From an uncultured Bacteroidota bacterium (lineage in GTDB: Bacteria; Bacteroidota; Bacteroidia; Flavobacteriales; Flavobacteriaceae), in assembly GCA_913041125.1 (NCBI GenBank), contig CAJWHM010000016.1, forward strand, positions 1-43,273: a stretch of DNA of 43,273 nucleotides, given 5' to 3'. Below the pieces are notes generated by a model that was not told the origin of the DNA, made no database searches, and was given only the letters and a program-made list of their open reading frames with translations. Shown piece by piece: positions 1 to 10,365 of the stretch. Numbering within the stretch: position 1 is the stretch's first letter; each line of letters opens with the position of its first letter. The translations under genes and the position numbers were made by a program.

Positions 1-3000
1 CCGGTAAAGTAATTATAAAATTTTACAATGGGAATTCACATCTTAGTTCAAATGATACAAATTCAGGAACATTAACAGGAAGCAGTACACTTCAAACTTA
101 TCAAACAAGTTTATCTGTACCTAATAATGCAAATAAAGTTAGAGTCGAACTTCACCAAATAAATGAAGGAGAATATTGGAGGGGATCTTATGGTTTTAAA
201 TTTAAAAACCTGGTAATAAATGGTGTTGACAATGGTTCATCCACTGGCTCAGTTTGGAATTATCCATGGATTATTTCAACAAGTACATCAGCTACATCGA
301 TAGTTACTGTTTTAGGAAAGGATATTGCAGGTAATGACTATTCAGGGACTGAAAGTATAACTTTTACAATCGGTGACAATACATCTCCAACCTTGACGTT
401 AACAGAAAGTGATTCTGATAATATTCTAGCCCACTCAGATGTAGTAACATTTACAGCAAATTTCTCTGAATCAATGATACTTTCACCTACAATATCTATC
501 AATGAAGTCGACCAAGCTTTAGATTTTGATATAGGCGATTATTCAAGTAACCAAATAGGTCTTAATGTGCAAAATGGTCGATTTGATAATCTCACAAGAA
601 ACTCAAGTAATTTAGTTGGGTATACATTTGAGGTTATTTCAACAGGTGTCACGTACACGTTAACTAAAATGAATAGTCAGTCTCAGAGTTGGGTATATTT
701 TGAAACAAGTCCAGAATATACTCCAAGTTCATCAAATGGAGGTGGAACAAAACAAGTTGTTTTGAAAGGGAAAACTTTAGTAAATAACTCCTATATGAAT
801 CCTATCTCTGGGAATAATACAAGTTGGAATTATAGTTACACTACATCTTCTGTTTTAAATAAAATAAATGTAAAAGTAAGTGGTCAAGATCTTGCAGGGA
901 ATAATTATTCTGGAACCGAAAGTATTACATTAAGTGTAGATAATGTTAACCCCTTACTTCACAGTTTTAGTTTTTCAAATAGTGATTATATAATTAATAA
1001 TTCTGAAACCGTAACATTCACTGCAATATTTACAGAAGGAATGACATCAAACCCAAAGTTAAATATTAATGGCATTTCTCCTTTAAATTATAGTCAGGCT
1101 GTCTCTATGACCTATATAAGTACAAACAATTCAAACGGTCAATCAACTTGGAAATATGGATGGTCTCCGCCAACATCTCTAACAACAGGGACAGTATCAA
1201 TTTCAGTTACAGGATTTGATCTTGTAGGAAATCCATATAATGCAAGAGTCGAAAACGTTACAGTCTTAAAACACAAGAGGTTAATTATTGATAACATTAA
1301 GCCTACTGTAAGTCTTAGTTCTACATCTAGTTATACTGCAGTTGCCCAATCCAATAAAGTAACCATAACTGCACAATTTAATGAGCCCATGACCATTTCT
1401 CCTACTATAAGTATTGCAGGACAGATCTCAAATTCAACAATGTCATTGGTATCAACAAATACTATAATTAGAGAAGAAGCATCTCTTAATATTAGTGATT
1501 ATGGGTATAATATGATTGCGGTTGGGAGTAATGATTGGGATACAATTCTTGGAGCTAATGCTTCTTCTGGAGATTTATTGAATTATTTTTTAGAAATCAA
1601 TGGAGTAGATTATCAAATAACTGAGATAAAAATTGGTGATCAATCAACTTCAGACTACTGGTGGTATTTTGCGACGTCTCCTGAGTATACTGCTGGATAT
1701 TCTTTTGGAGGTACTGAAAAATTTGTTATTAAATCTCCCAATTATCAAACTGAACTATCAAACTGGCAATATTCTTGGACTGTTTCCTCTACTTCTAGTT
1801 CACCAACCGTTTCTGTTTCTGGAACAGATATAGCAGGGAATACAGTTTCAGGTACTACAAGTTTAAACTTTACTTTGGATAACCAAAGACCATTTGTTGT
1901 ATCATCTACAATTTCAAACAGTCTTGGGCAAGGGCAAATAAGTGCAACAGAAACTAATACTATAATAGTCGAGTTTAATGAAATTATAGATGCAAATAGT
2001 TTTACTGCTTCAGATGTTACAATCCAGCCTAATGGGATTTTTACACTTGTAGAAAACAATTCTTCAAACGGTAAAATATTTAATGGTTTTTTGACTTCAA
2101 ATGGAAATTATTCTGGTATGGTAACTCTTACCCTGGCTAACGGGGTTGTCAAGGATTTAGCAGGTAATACTAATACAGCATCTTCTACAAATTTTCAATT
2201 TGATAATGTTGGACCTACTGTAAGCCTTTCGAGTTCTGATAATGATAATGTAGTATCTGCATCAACTAGTGTAACACTTACAGCAACTTTTTCTGAAGCT
2301 ATGGGTGTCACTCCAACAATATCAATAACAGGGATAGGTTCAAATCTTGATATGTCATTAGGGAGTAATAATAAAATATGGAGATATATTTTGAGTACAA
2401 CTTCTTCAACTTCATCTTTAACAGCTACTGTATCAGGGACAGATTTACTTGGGAACCCTTATTCTGGATCAGATAGTTTAACCATAACTGTTGACAATTC
2501 TTCATATCAAATTTCAGCCTCTTCTATTAGTCAAAATAATTTAAATATAAGTTTAACTTTTAGCGAGGAAGTATTTACGGATTTCTTAAATGGATCTGGA
2601 GTCAATGCATTAACTGTTTCAGATTTTTCAATATCTCAATCAGGGGGTTCAGGATCGGTACTGACTAGTTCAAACCCTTCTAGTATATCAAAATCTGGGA
2701 ATACATATAATTTATTAATACCTCTTTCAGGATATGCAACAGGTACCGAAACTTTAACCATTTCAATTGCTGAAAATAATATATATGATATAGCTGGTAA
2801 TTCGGTTACTTTAACCAAAGATTTTAGCTTAAATAATAATTTATTAATCGAATATGATATTACTAACACAAACTCATATAACGGACAGCCTACATCTAGT
2901 ACGAATAAAATTGTGAATGATTTAAGTGGAAATGGTTATAATGGAGAAATTGTTGGCACAAGTGATATTTATTATGATTCAAATGAAAATGCATTGTTTT

Positions 3001-6000
3001 TCAATGGGAATCAAGAAAAAGACAGGAAAGGATTAGCAATATCTGGTCTAAATTATGTCAGCGGAGAATCGGATAAGATAGAAGAACTTACAATATTTGC
3101 AAGAATCAAAGTTCCTTCAACAGTAATATCTAGGGGTGGAAATGATGATCAGAGAATAATATTGTCTTTTGACAGGTCTTCAGTTTTTCGTTTTTCAATT
3201 GGTTCTGATTTTAATCAATCGGCAAAAGGAAAATTGGCTTTTCATTTTACAAATTCTGATGCAACTTTTGATACTCATGCCGAAAACACGAATGATTTAA
3301 GAGACAATCAATGGCACAATGTTGCCGTCACTTTTAAAGCAAACCAAGCAGGAGGATTAAAATATTATGTTGATGGAAATTTAGTTTACACTCATTCTGG
3401 AAGTTTTGGTCCGATATCAAATCAAAGTGATAATGAAACACCAAGGTTTGGATATGTGGGTAATGGGAATGAGGCGAATTCATTTAAAGGCAATACTGGG
3501 CCAGATGATTTATTTTATGGATATATTCAAAAAATAAAATACTACAATAAAGTTCTATCAGCATCACAATTAAACGGATTAGACACTAATCCACCAACTG
3601 TTAATTTAACCGATAACATAATAAATAATTATGTAAACGGTTCAGATACTGTGAGAATAATTTCAACATTTAATGAATCAATGTCTTCATCTCCAAAAAT
3701 ATCAATAAGCGGTCAAGTAAGTAATTCTTCAATGACTGCTTCTACTACTTCAGTATGGTATTATGATTGGAATGTTCCAAGCTTATATAATGGTCAGTTG
3801 ACTGCTACAGTAACGGGTACAGATTTAGCTGGCAATAGTTATAGTGGGACTGATAGTTTAACTTACATAATTGATAATATCAATCCAACTCTTATATCAT
3901 TAATTAGCTCTGAATCAGACAATTTAGTTTCAGGATCAAATATTGTAACAATAACAGCCAATTTTAGTGAATCAATGGCTGTAACACCAACTATTAATAT
4001 CTCTGGATTAGTTACTAATCAAAATATGTTGGCTACCAGTTCAGCATCTGTCTGGAATTATATTTGGAATGTTTCTTCAAACGTAAGCTCAAATGTTACA
4101 GCTACAGTCTCAGGAACTGATTTAGCAAGAAATTCTTATTTAGGCAATAATAGTATTGGTTTTACGATTGATAATTCACCATCCGAAATAGAATCTTTAA
4201 CTATAAATAATTCCAATTCGGAGCTTAAATTAAGGTTTAACGAGCCAACTTTCTTGTATGACTCTACTTCAGATATTTTTTCAATTTCTAATGTATCAGA
4301 TTATTTTAATGTAACCAGTAGTGGAGGTACAGCAAGCATTACGGTAAATAAAGTTTCATATAATGCAAATTCTGATGATAGAGAATATATTTTTGATATT
4401 TCAGTTAATGGGATTTCTAATGGAGACGAGCTTATTACAATTATACCAGCAAGTGCTTCTAAAATCAAAGACAAATCTGGAAATTACTCATTGACCTCTC
4501 AATCTTCTAATACCGTTAAGCTAAATAATACAGCGCCATCAATTACAAGGACAGAAATTAATACTAACAATACACAATTAGTAATATCATTTAGCGAACA
4601 AGTGTATAAAACCGATTCTGGTGCTGGAGTTTCTTTAGAACCTGATGACTTTGAAATCACTATTTCAGGAGGAACAGCAAATTTGTCAAGTACAACTCCT
4701 ATTTCAGTTACTAACAGTGGGACTCTTACTTATCTTTTAGATTTTTCATTAATAGGGTTAGCATCGGGTGAAGAAATTTTAACAGTAAAACCAAATAGCA
4801 ATTCAATTTTTGATAGTAAGGGAGACCAAGTAGACTTGTCTTTAACTCATAGCAATACTATTTTAGTTAATGACAAAACTGGGCCTAAAGTTTTAGAATT
4901 AAAAATTGACGATCAAAATGGTTATGTTGATCTTTCTTTTAGTGAGGGAATATACGGATCAGTATCACCAACTACATCTGTTACTAGTTCAAGCTTTATT
5001 ATTTCTCAGGTATCAGGACCAACATATAAATTGAGTATAGATAATATTTCTCTAATTTCTGGTGGCAATTTATTAGGAGGAGAAAAATTAGTAAGATTTA
5101 AACTGAATGGTTTTGGGTTGAAACCAACAGGTAGAGAAGTTTTTAAAATAACAGCTTTAAATTCATCAACTATAGTAGATATTAAAGGGAATAATTTTAT
5201 AATAGGAAATTCCGAATTCCAGTTAAAACCACCAGTTTCTGGAAATATTTCAACAGAAAAATCAATACTTGTAGTTACACCTCAAGAAATGATTCCTGAT
5301 GGGAAAAAAGAAGCAACTATTATTTTAAGGGCTAAAGATAGTTTGGGTCAAAACTTCTTTGATGGAGGATATCAAGTAAAAATCTTTGGGCCCACAGGAG
5401 AATTAAATACTATAGATAATAAAGATGGCACATATTCAGCTGATTTTTTACCAAGTAGAACTTCAAGAGATGAGGAAATTATTTTTCTATTTAAAATTGC
5501 AGATGTTTTTGGTAATGATACAGCTGCTTTAAAATTATTTTCTGATCAAGACGGTGATGGTATAAAAGATTCTGAAGATGAATGTCCGAGTACACTTGAA
5601 GGGTTAGATGTAGATGAAAAAGGATGTGCTTTATCCCAAAAAGACACTGATGGGGACGGGGTATTTGATGATTTAGATCAGTGTCCGGACACTAAACCTA
5701 TTGAAGAACTGGAACTTAATTTCAAAAACCCTTTTACAGCAGATACTAGTAACACCTTAATAAATTTAGAAATAGATGAAAAAGGATGTGGACCAGATCA
5801 AAGGGATACCGATGGAGATGGTATTTTAGATCTTGATGATAATTGTCCTAAAACAGTTAATCCAGATCAATCTGATAAAGACGGTGACGGAATAGGAGAT
5901 GAGTGTGACACTGATAATGAGCTACCATCACTATTAATAACAGAATTATTATTTGCTGAAAAACCAATTGCAGGAGCTGTAATTGGTGAGATTAAAGCTC

Positions 6001-7835
6001 TTGACCCAGAGGGTGAAGAATTACTAATTATTAATCGCCCTGATATTTTTGATAATGTATTAAAAATAGGTGAGGACGGAAAAGTAACTGTCATTAACAG
6101 TAATGCTTTAACATTTAATTCAAAATATAATGGAGCACAATTAAAATTTACACTTAAAGACTCAGAAAACGAAGTTGATTTATATGTTACTATAAATATT
6201 GAAGAAAATCCAACACCTAAAGTTTTAATTGAATATTTAGAAGTTGATGAAAATGCTGAGGTTGGAACAATAATAGCATTAGTTGAGGCATCTGATCCGC
6301 TTGGAGGAGACATACAAATAAGTTTTTCAGGTGATGGTTTTCTTGAGCTAGTTGGAAATGAGATAAGGACGATAAGAAAACTAGATTTTGAAGAAATAGA
6401 GACTCATCCTTTCACAATATTTGCAAGAAGCTCAGATTACACAACCACAGAACAGGGATCATTTAATGTAATTGATATTCCTAATACTAAATTTTCAGCA
6501 TCCTTTTTCATTTCAATTTTTGATCAGCCTGATGATCAATTTGGAGGTAAAGTAGATCACAGAAGATATTTTAATCCTTATAATAAAAATGTTGGAAAGT
6601 GGAAAGTTAAAAAGAGAATTAAGGGCGGTGCTGATGCAGGAAAATTTAAAATTACATCGACTTCAAAAGGTGAACAAAAAGGGAATGACGATGCAGAAGA
6701 TGAAAATGAAGATTATTTAGAATTCATTAATCCCCCTGTTTTTGATCCACCCGGGGATGCTAATGGTGATAATATATATGAAGTAGAGATAGAGTACGTT
6801 AATACTGCAGACGGAGAACCAGAAGTACCAATATCTGTTACTCAAACAAATATTCAAGTTCCAGAAGGAGGTAAAAAAGCTTTAGAGCTTCAATCCTTAC
6901 CTGCCTTACCAACTGATGACACTGATGGTGACGGAGTAGCAGATATCTTTGATAATAGTCCATTAGTTTCTAATCCTGATCAAGTAGATGAAGATGGAGA
7001 CGGTATTGGTGATGTATCTGATGATTTTGATCATGATGGTGTATGGAATCCGTTCGATACCTGTCCTGATACTCCACTAGGGGAATTAGTAGATTTAAAT
7101 GGATGTTTAATTTATTCTCTACCTCAAAATAACTTCAGGCTTTCTAAGACGGAGAAATGTGCAGGGGAGAATTCTATTCGTTTAGATGTGCAAGACACCT
7201 CAGTAACTTATAATATTTCTGTGAGTGGAGCAGTAAATAAAGTGGAAACTTTTTCAAGTACTAGTTGGAGTTTAAATAAACTCTCTGGTGGTGTTTACAA
7301 TATTTGTGTGACTGTAGAGGGAGTAAGCTACCAAGAATTTGAGAGATGTTTTGAAATAACAATTTCAGAACCAAGACCTCTTGTTGTTAATGGAATTTTC
7401 AGTAAGTCTAGTCAATCAGTTTCATACAATCTAAGTGGTGGAGAATCATATAATATTACTCACAATGGTAAAACAACAAAAACAAGTAGTTCTAAATATA
7501 CAGTTTCACTTGAGAAAGGAATTAATCAAATCTCTATTTCAACAGGTGTCGAATGTCAAGGTATTTTTGAGGATAGTTATGTTAATTCATTTGAAGTTAA
7601 GTATGCACCTAACCCCATTACGAATCATCTAGATCTTTTCATAGGTGGAGAAGATGAAACAATAGAAATTGCAGTTTATTCAACTAATGGTCAGTTAATT
7701 GATTTTAAAAATATTAGACTACCTATTTTTAGTAGAACTTATCGATTGCAAACTGAGAATTATAAACAAGGTGTTTATATTATTAAATTAACTGGTGCCA
7801 CTTTAGAACAATCCATACAAGTAATTAAAAAATGA
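1..7835 (+). CDS. Giant T9SS-secreted Ig-like/LamG/TSP3 surface protein, 5' end outside window
   Basis: A cell-surface or secreted adhesin-like protein. The frame that starts with an ATG at 393 is open back to base 3 and encodes the same repeat type there, so the true start lies left of the window and at least 2,610 residues are coded. Seen in order: about ten bacterial Ig-like repeats with recurring DN..PT and GTDLAGN..SG signatures (nt 3-2830 and 3590-5210); a LamG/concanavalin-like domain (about nt 2840-3590); Asp-rich thrombospondin type 3 calcium repeats (DTDGDGI, about nt 5545-5690, 5800-5910, 6915-7060); cadherin-like repeats (about 5930-6480); and a C-terminal T9SS sorting domain beginning YAPNPITNHLDLF (about 7600-7835). 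Family knowledge gives export by the type IX system with C-terminal cleavage. Ligand unknown; LamG suggests glycan or protein binding. The stop overlaps the next start (ATGA). Confidence 0.9.
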   Translation, partial: GKVIIKFYNGNSHLSSNDTNSGTLTGSSTLQTYQTSLSVPNNANKVRVELHQINEGEYWRGSYGFKFKNLVINGVDNGSSTGSVWNYPWIISTSTSATSIVTVLGKDIAGNDYSGTESITFTIGDNTSPTLTLTESDSDNILAHSDVVTFTANFSESMILSPTISINEVDQALDFDIGDYSSNQIGLNVQNGRFDNLTRNSSNLVGYTFEVISTGVTYTLTKMNSQSQSWVYFETSPEYTPSSSNGGGTKQVVLKGKTLVNNSYMNPISGNNTSWNYSYTTSSVLNKINVKVSGQDLAGNNYSGTESITLSVDNVNPLLHSFSFSNSDYIINNSETVTFTAIFTEGMTSNPKLNINGISPLNYSQAVSMTYISTNNSNGQSTWKYGWSPPTSLTTGTVSISVTGFDLVGNPYNARVENVTVLKHKRLIIDNIKPTVSLSSTSSYTAVAQSNKVTITAQFNEPMTISPTISIAGQISNSTMSLVSTNTIIREEASLNISDYGYNMIAVGSNDWDTILGANASSGDLLNYFLEINGVDYQITEIKIGDQSTSDYWWYFATSPEYTAGYSFGGTEKFVIKSPNYQTELSNWQYSWTVSSTSSSPTVSVSGTDIAGNTVSGTTSLNFTLDNQRPFVVSSTISNSLGQGQISATETNTIIVEFNEIIDANSFTASDVTIQPNGIFTLVENNSSNGKIFNGFLTSNGNYSGMVTLTLANGVVKDLAGNTNTASSTNFQFDNVGPTVSLSSSDNDNVVSASTSVTLTATFSEAMGVTPTISITGIGSNLDMSLGSNNKIWRYILSTTSSTSSLTATVSGTDLLGNPYSGSDSLTITVDNSSYQISASSISQNNLNISLTFSEEVFTDFLNGSGVNALTVSDFSISQSGGSGSVLTSSNPSSISKSGNTYNLLIPLSGYATGTETLTISIAENNIYDIAGNSVTLTKDFSLNNNLLIEYDITNTNSYNGQPTSSTNKIVNDLSGNGYNGEIVGTSDIYYDSNENALFFNGNQEKDRKGLAISGLNYVSGESDKIEELTIFARIKVPSTVISRGGNDDQRIILSFDRSSVFRFSIGSDFNQSAKGKLAFHFTNSDATFDTHAENTNDLRDNQWHNVAVTFKANQAGGLKYYVDGNLVYTHSGSFGPISNQSDNETPRFGYVGNGNEANSFKGNTGPDDLFYGYIQKIKYYNKVLSASQLNGLDTNPPTVNLTDNIINNYVNGSDTVRIISTFNESMSSSPKISISGQVSNSSMTASTTSVWYYDWNVPSLYNGQLTATVTGTDLAGNSYSGTDSLTYIIDNINPTLISLISSESDNLVSGSNIVTITANFSESMAVTPTINISGLVTNQNMLATSSASVWNYIWNVSSNVSSNVTATVSGTDLARNSYLGNNSIGFTIDNSPSEIESLTINNSNSELKLRFNEPTFLYDSTSDIFSISNVSDYFNVTSSGGTASITVNKVSYNANSDDREYIFDISVNGISNGDELITIIPASASKIKDKSGNYSLTSQSSNTVKLNNTAPSITRTEINTNNTQLVISFSEQVYKTDSGAGVSLEPDDFEITISGGTANLSSTTPISVTNSGTLTYLLDFSLIGLASGEEILTVKPNSNSIFDSKGDQVDLSLTHSNTILVNDKTGPKVLELKIDDQNGYVDLSFSEGIYGSVSPTTSVTSSSFIISQVSGPTYKLSIDNISLISGGNLLGGEKLVRFKLNGFGLKPTGREVFKITALNSSTIVDIKGNNFIIGNSEFQLKPPVSGNISTEKSILVVTPQEMIPDGKKEATIILRAKDSLGQNFFDGGYQVKIFGPTGELNTIDNKDGTYSADFLPSRTSRDEEIIFLFKIADVFGNDTAALKLFSDQDGDGIKDSEDECPSTLEGLDVDEKGCALSQKDTDGDGVFDDLDQCPDTKPIEELELNFKNPFTADTSNTLINLEIDEKGCGPDQRDTDGDGILDLDDNCPKTVNPDQSDKDGDGIGDECDTDNELPSLLITELLFAEKPIAGAVIGEIKALDPEGEELLIINRPDIFDNVLKIGEDGKVTVINSNALTFNSKYNGAQLKFTLKDSENEVDLYVTINIEENPTPKVLIEYLEVDENAEVGTIIALVEASDPLGGDIQISFSGDGFLELVGNEIRTIRKLDFEEIETHPFTIFARSSDYTTTEQGSFNVIDIPNTKFSASFFISIFDQPDDQFGGKVDHRRYFNPYNKNVGKWKVKKRIKGGADAGKFKITSTSKGEQKGNDDAEDENEDYLEFINPPVFDPPGDANGDNIYEVEIEYVNTADGEPEVPISVTQTNIQVPEGGKKALELQSLPALPTDDTDGDGVADIFDNSPLVSNPDQVDEDGDGIGDVSDDFDHDGVWNPFDTCPDTPLGELVDLNGCLIYSLPQNNFRLSKTEKCAGENSIRLDVQDTSVTYNISVSGAVNKVETFSSTSWSLNKLSGGVYNICVTVEGVSYQEFERCFEITISEPRPLVVNGIFSKSSQSVSYNLSGGESYNITHNGKTTKTSSSKYTVSLEKGINQISISTGVECQGIFEDSYVNSFEVKYAPNPITNHLDLFIGGEDETIEIAVYSTNGQLIDFKNIRLPIFSRTYRLQTENYKQGVYIIKLTGATLEQSIQVIKK

Positions 7836-8536
7836 TCATGAAACAAAGATTTATCTCATATTTGGCAATAATACTTCTTTTTATAAGTTGCTCTAAGGAG
7901 GTAATTCCTGAAATTCTTAACCCTCAGACATCAAATTTATTGTCTCCGGCTAATAATGAAACTTGTTTAGATGGAGTCTCTATAAACGATTCTCAAAGTG
8001 ATGTTAATTTTTCATGGACTTCAGCTCAAAATACTGTTTCATATGATGTTATAGTAACTAATTTAACAACTCAATCGCAACAAACATTTTCAAGCAATTT
8101 GAATCAAATTACAATCTCATTAACCAAAGCAGAACCCTATTCTTGGAAGGTAAAAAGTATTGGAGAGGTTGGTTCTACACCCGCCATTAGTGAACAATGG
8201 AAATTTTATTTGGCAGGTGATGCAATTGTCAACTATGCTCCTTTCCCGGCTGAATTATTATCCCCAAGATCAGGAGCAAATGTCACACCTGGGGTTAACA
8301 ACCTTATCACTCTTAATTGGACGTCAACAGACGTAGATGGTGACCTAGACAGATTTGAGGTATATCTTGATCAAACTGATGCTTCAATATTAGTTGAATC
8401 AATAAATTATCAAGCAGACGAGACCTCAGTCGAAGTTGAAGTTGAAAATGATTCTACATACTATTGGAAAGTTATCTCAATAGATACCAACGGCAATCAA
8501 TCTATATCTGGTGTTTATGCTTTTAGGACAAATTGA
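7832..8536 (+). CDS. Lipoprotein with two fibronectin type III-like domains
   Basis: A 234-residue predicted outer-membrane lipoprotein. The signal peptide ends in LLFISC, with the lipidated Cys at residue 20. Two beta-sandwich FN3/Ig-like modules follow, at about residues 35-130 and 135-232. Each carries the pattern FSWT..YDV and YSWKV or YYWKVISID, typical of FN3-like domains in Bacteroidota lipoproteins. The ATG overlaps the TGA of the giant adhesin (ATGA), so the pair is translationally coupled and probably works together, for example as a surface partner of the adhesin. An ATG two codons downstream (7838) is an alternative start. No enzymatic motif is visible and the exact function is unknown. 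Confidence 0.85.
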   Translation: MIMKQRFISYLAIILLFISCSKEVIPEILNPQTSNLLSPANNETCLDGVSINDSQSDVNFSWTSAQNTVSYDVIVTNLTTQSQQTFSSNLNQITISLTKAEPYSWKVKSIGEVGSTPAISEQWKFYLAGDAIVNYAPFPAELLSPRSGANVTPGVNNLITLNWTSTDVDGDLDRFEVYLDQTDASILVESINYQADETSVEVEVENDSTYYWKVISIDTNGNQSISGVYAFRTN

Positions 8537-8550
8537 GGATTAAGTCAATT

Positions 8551-9057
8551 TTAAATAAATAAAATAATAATTGTCATTACTATTCCCGCTAGGGAAAAAT
8601 AAATTCCTTTTTTAAAAACCGAGGTGGAAGGGAGGAACATCCAAAAAGAAGAAATAACAAAAAATAGTAAAGAAATTCCAAAAAAGATATTTAACCAATA
8701 GACTGGACTTTTAGTAGTTGCTTTATGTAAAGTCTGCATTTTTTTTAGAAAAAAAGGAATTTCTTTTTTTGAATAAACAACTTCACCTGTTAGCTTATTG
8801 TATCTCCCATTGTCGAAGTAAACTATATTCCCTTCTATGTTATTAACATATAAATTTTTTATTTTTAAAGTAGATTCTAAATCTTTAACACTTAAATTTG
8901 GACTTATTGTTTTGGTTATCTCTACTACTTTTTTAAAAGCATCTGTTTTTCTAAATATTAATGCAATTCCACTAATAGAATATACCGCCATTATACCGCC
9001 AAGATAAAAACCTAGGTAACGATGAATTATTCTAAGATAATTTTTTTTTGGTTTCAC
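8551..9057 (-). CDS. PepSY-associated transmembrane protein
   Basis: A 168-residue inner-membrane protein. It has an N-terminal segment of the PepSY-associated TM type (RIIHRYLGFYLGGIMAVYS, with the usual His-Arg-Tyr/Trp-Leu-Gly start). A soluble stretch at about residues 40-105 resembles a short PepSY domain (GNIVYFDNGRYNKLTGEVVY), and LHKATTKSPVYWLNIFFG leads into two more helices. Proteins of this family often sit with iron or siderophore reduction systems or TonB receptors, but none is adjacent here. The neighbour at 9140-10120 is on the same strand 82 nt upstream, so co-transcription is possible. The C-terminus meets the FN3 lipoprotein gene tail to tail with 14 nt between. Role in the cell unknown. 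Confidence 0.75.
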   Translation of the reverse strand: MKPKKNYLRIIHRYLGFYLGGIMAVYSISGIALIFRKTDAFKKVVEITKTISPNLSVKDLESTLKIKNLYVNNIEGNIVYFDNGRYNKLTGEVVYSKKEIPFFLKKMQTLHKATTKSPVYWLNIFFGISLLFFVISSFWMFLPSTSVFKKGIYFSLAGIVMTIIILFI

Positions 9058-9098
9058 TTTCTAAGAAATTCTTTTTCCAAAAATAATTTCTCGAATTC

Positions 9099-9120
9099 AT
9101 CTAAACAAGCTTATTTAGAT
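9099..9120. promoter_or_regulatory. Near-perfect 22-bp palindrome
   Basis: The two halves are ATCTAAACAAG and CTTATTTAGAT, and 20 of 22 positions are self-complementary. The palindrome lies in the 82-nt gap upstream of the PepSY-type gene and downstream of the hydroxylase gene. No T-run follows it on either strand, so an operator is more likely than an intrinsic terminator. The function is inferred only from symmetry and position. Confidence 0.35.
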
Positions 9121-9139
9121 TTATTTCAAATAAAACAAA

Positions 9140-10120
9140 TTATTTTTTAAGATAAGCCTCTCTTATCGTTTTAGCAGTCTGATAATTCTCTAAATGACTC
9201 CATCCAGGGGGATAAAAAACATATCGAATTTTATTTAGTATGCCTGGTGCTTTAATTACATCTTTTATTAAGTGAATAACTTCACCAAAATAGACCTCAA
9301 TAAAGTTTCCAGAATTAATTTCTCTTGTAATTCCATAATCTATTATCATTTTTGGATCCTCTTCTTGATAAGTGCCAAAAATGCGATCCCATATATTTAA
9401 TAAATTACAGTAGTTTGTATCAAGATATAATGGGTTTCTAGCATGATGAACTCTATGATGAGATGGAGTAAGAATAATTTTATTTAAAAAGCCAAAACGA
9501 GCGTCTTTGACCAAATTTTCTCCAATATGAATAAAAGCTCCATATGTTCCATCTATAAACATTATGGTGAAAAGCATTAAAGGATCAATCCCAAAAAGAA
9601 TACATATAGAGGTTCTAATGAAATCAGCATATGGGGCCTCGAGAAAGAAATGTGCATGAGTAACGCTTAAGTTCATTTCCTCTGGACTGTGATGTGTAGC
9701 ATGTAAGCACCAAAATAAACGAACTTTATGTGCAAGGTAATGATATATAAAATGAGCGAATTCCCATATTACATATCCATATATAAACCAATACCATGTA
9801 AATGAAATATTTATAAAGGCATAAGGTTTTAATAATCCAATACAGAAAGTAACCATACCAATAGCTATAAAACGGCCAATAATTTTATTAAAAAGATAAA
9901 TCAAGAAGATTACTTTGTATACTTTGGTTTGTGGCTTTTTATAAATGAAACCAAGTAATAGTTCAAGAAGAATTAAAAAAGGAATTATTGGAACTACAAG
10001 AGCTATAATCCCATCATAGGTTAAAAAAAGATTATAATCTTCTTTTTCTAAAATCTCAATGAATTGATTAACTCCAAAAAAACCAATTATCTCGTTCCAT
10101 ATTAAATAAAGAATAGACAT
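9140..10120 (-). CDS. Fatty acid hydroxylase / sterol desaturase family di-iron membrane enzyme
   Basis: A 326-residue polytopic membrane protein of the fatty-acid-hydroxylase (sterol desaturase) superfamily, which uses a His-coordinated di-iron centre to hydroxylate or desaturate lipids. The His clusters are visible: FAHFIYHYLAH (His123, His127, His131), CLHATHH (His140, His143, His144) and SHHRVHHARN (His221, 222, 225, 226). Hydrophobic helices lie at about residues 35-60, 68-98 and 105-125, with another stretch at about 165-195. The length fits the family. The substrate cannot be read from sequence; lipid tail, sterol-like or carotenoid compounds are all possible. It starts at an ATG 245 nt from the divergent RND operon. 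The PepSY-type gene lies downstream on the same strand. Confidence 0.88.
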   Translation of the reverse strand: MSILYLIWNEIIGFFGVNQFIEILEKEDYNLFLTYDGIIALVVPIIPFLILLELLLGFIYKKPQTKVYKVIFLIYLFNKIIGRFIAIGMVTFCIGLLKPYAFINISFTWYWFIYGYVIWEFAHFIYHYLAHKVRLFWCLHATHHSPEEMNLSVTHAHFFLEAPYADFIRTSICILFGIDPLMLFTIMFIDGTYGAFIHIGENLVKDARFGFLNKIILTPSHHRVHHARNPLYLDTNYCNLLNIWDRIFGTYQEEDPKMIIDYGITREINSGNFIEVYFGEVIHLIKDVIKAPGILNKIRYVFYPPGWSHLENYQTAKTIREAYLKK

Positions 10121-10365
10121 ATTAATTTATTATGTCAAAAGATATAAATAATTTAAACTTTAAACATTATTACTTGTCTATAAATAGTTGGATCATTAAA
10201 ATTTACTTAGTCATAATTAGATAGGTTAATTAAAAATTAAATTATAGCTTCGCAAAAAAATTGTTAAACAAAAAATCCAAAGCATAATATTTTCTACCTC
10301 TATATATCAAAGTTAAGTTGTCAAAATAATAATATTGTGTTAATTGGAACCGTATAATAAACCAT

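Noticed and set aside
393-395. ATG at 393 as the start of the giant surface protein
   Set aside because: The frame is open to the left edge and encodes the same Ig-like repeat type upstream, so 393 is an internal Met.
5867-6313. Long minus-strand open frames inside the adhesin and other genes (for example 5867-6313 and 12957-13325)
   Set aside because: They lie fully inside convincing genes on the other strand and have no recognisable domain, start signal or signal peptide; they are codon-bias shadows.
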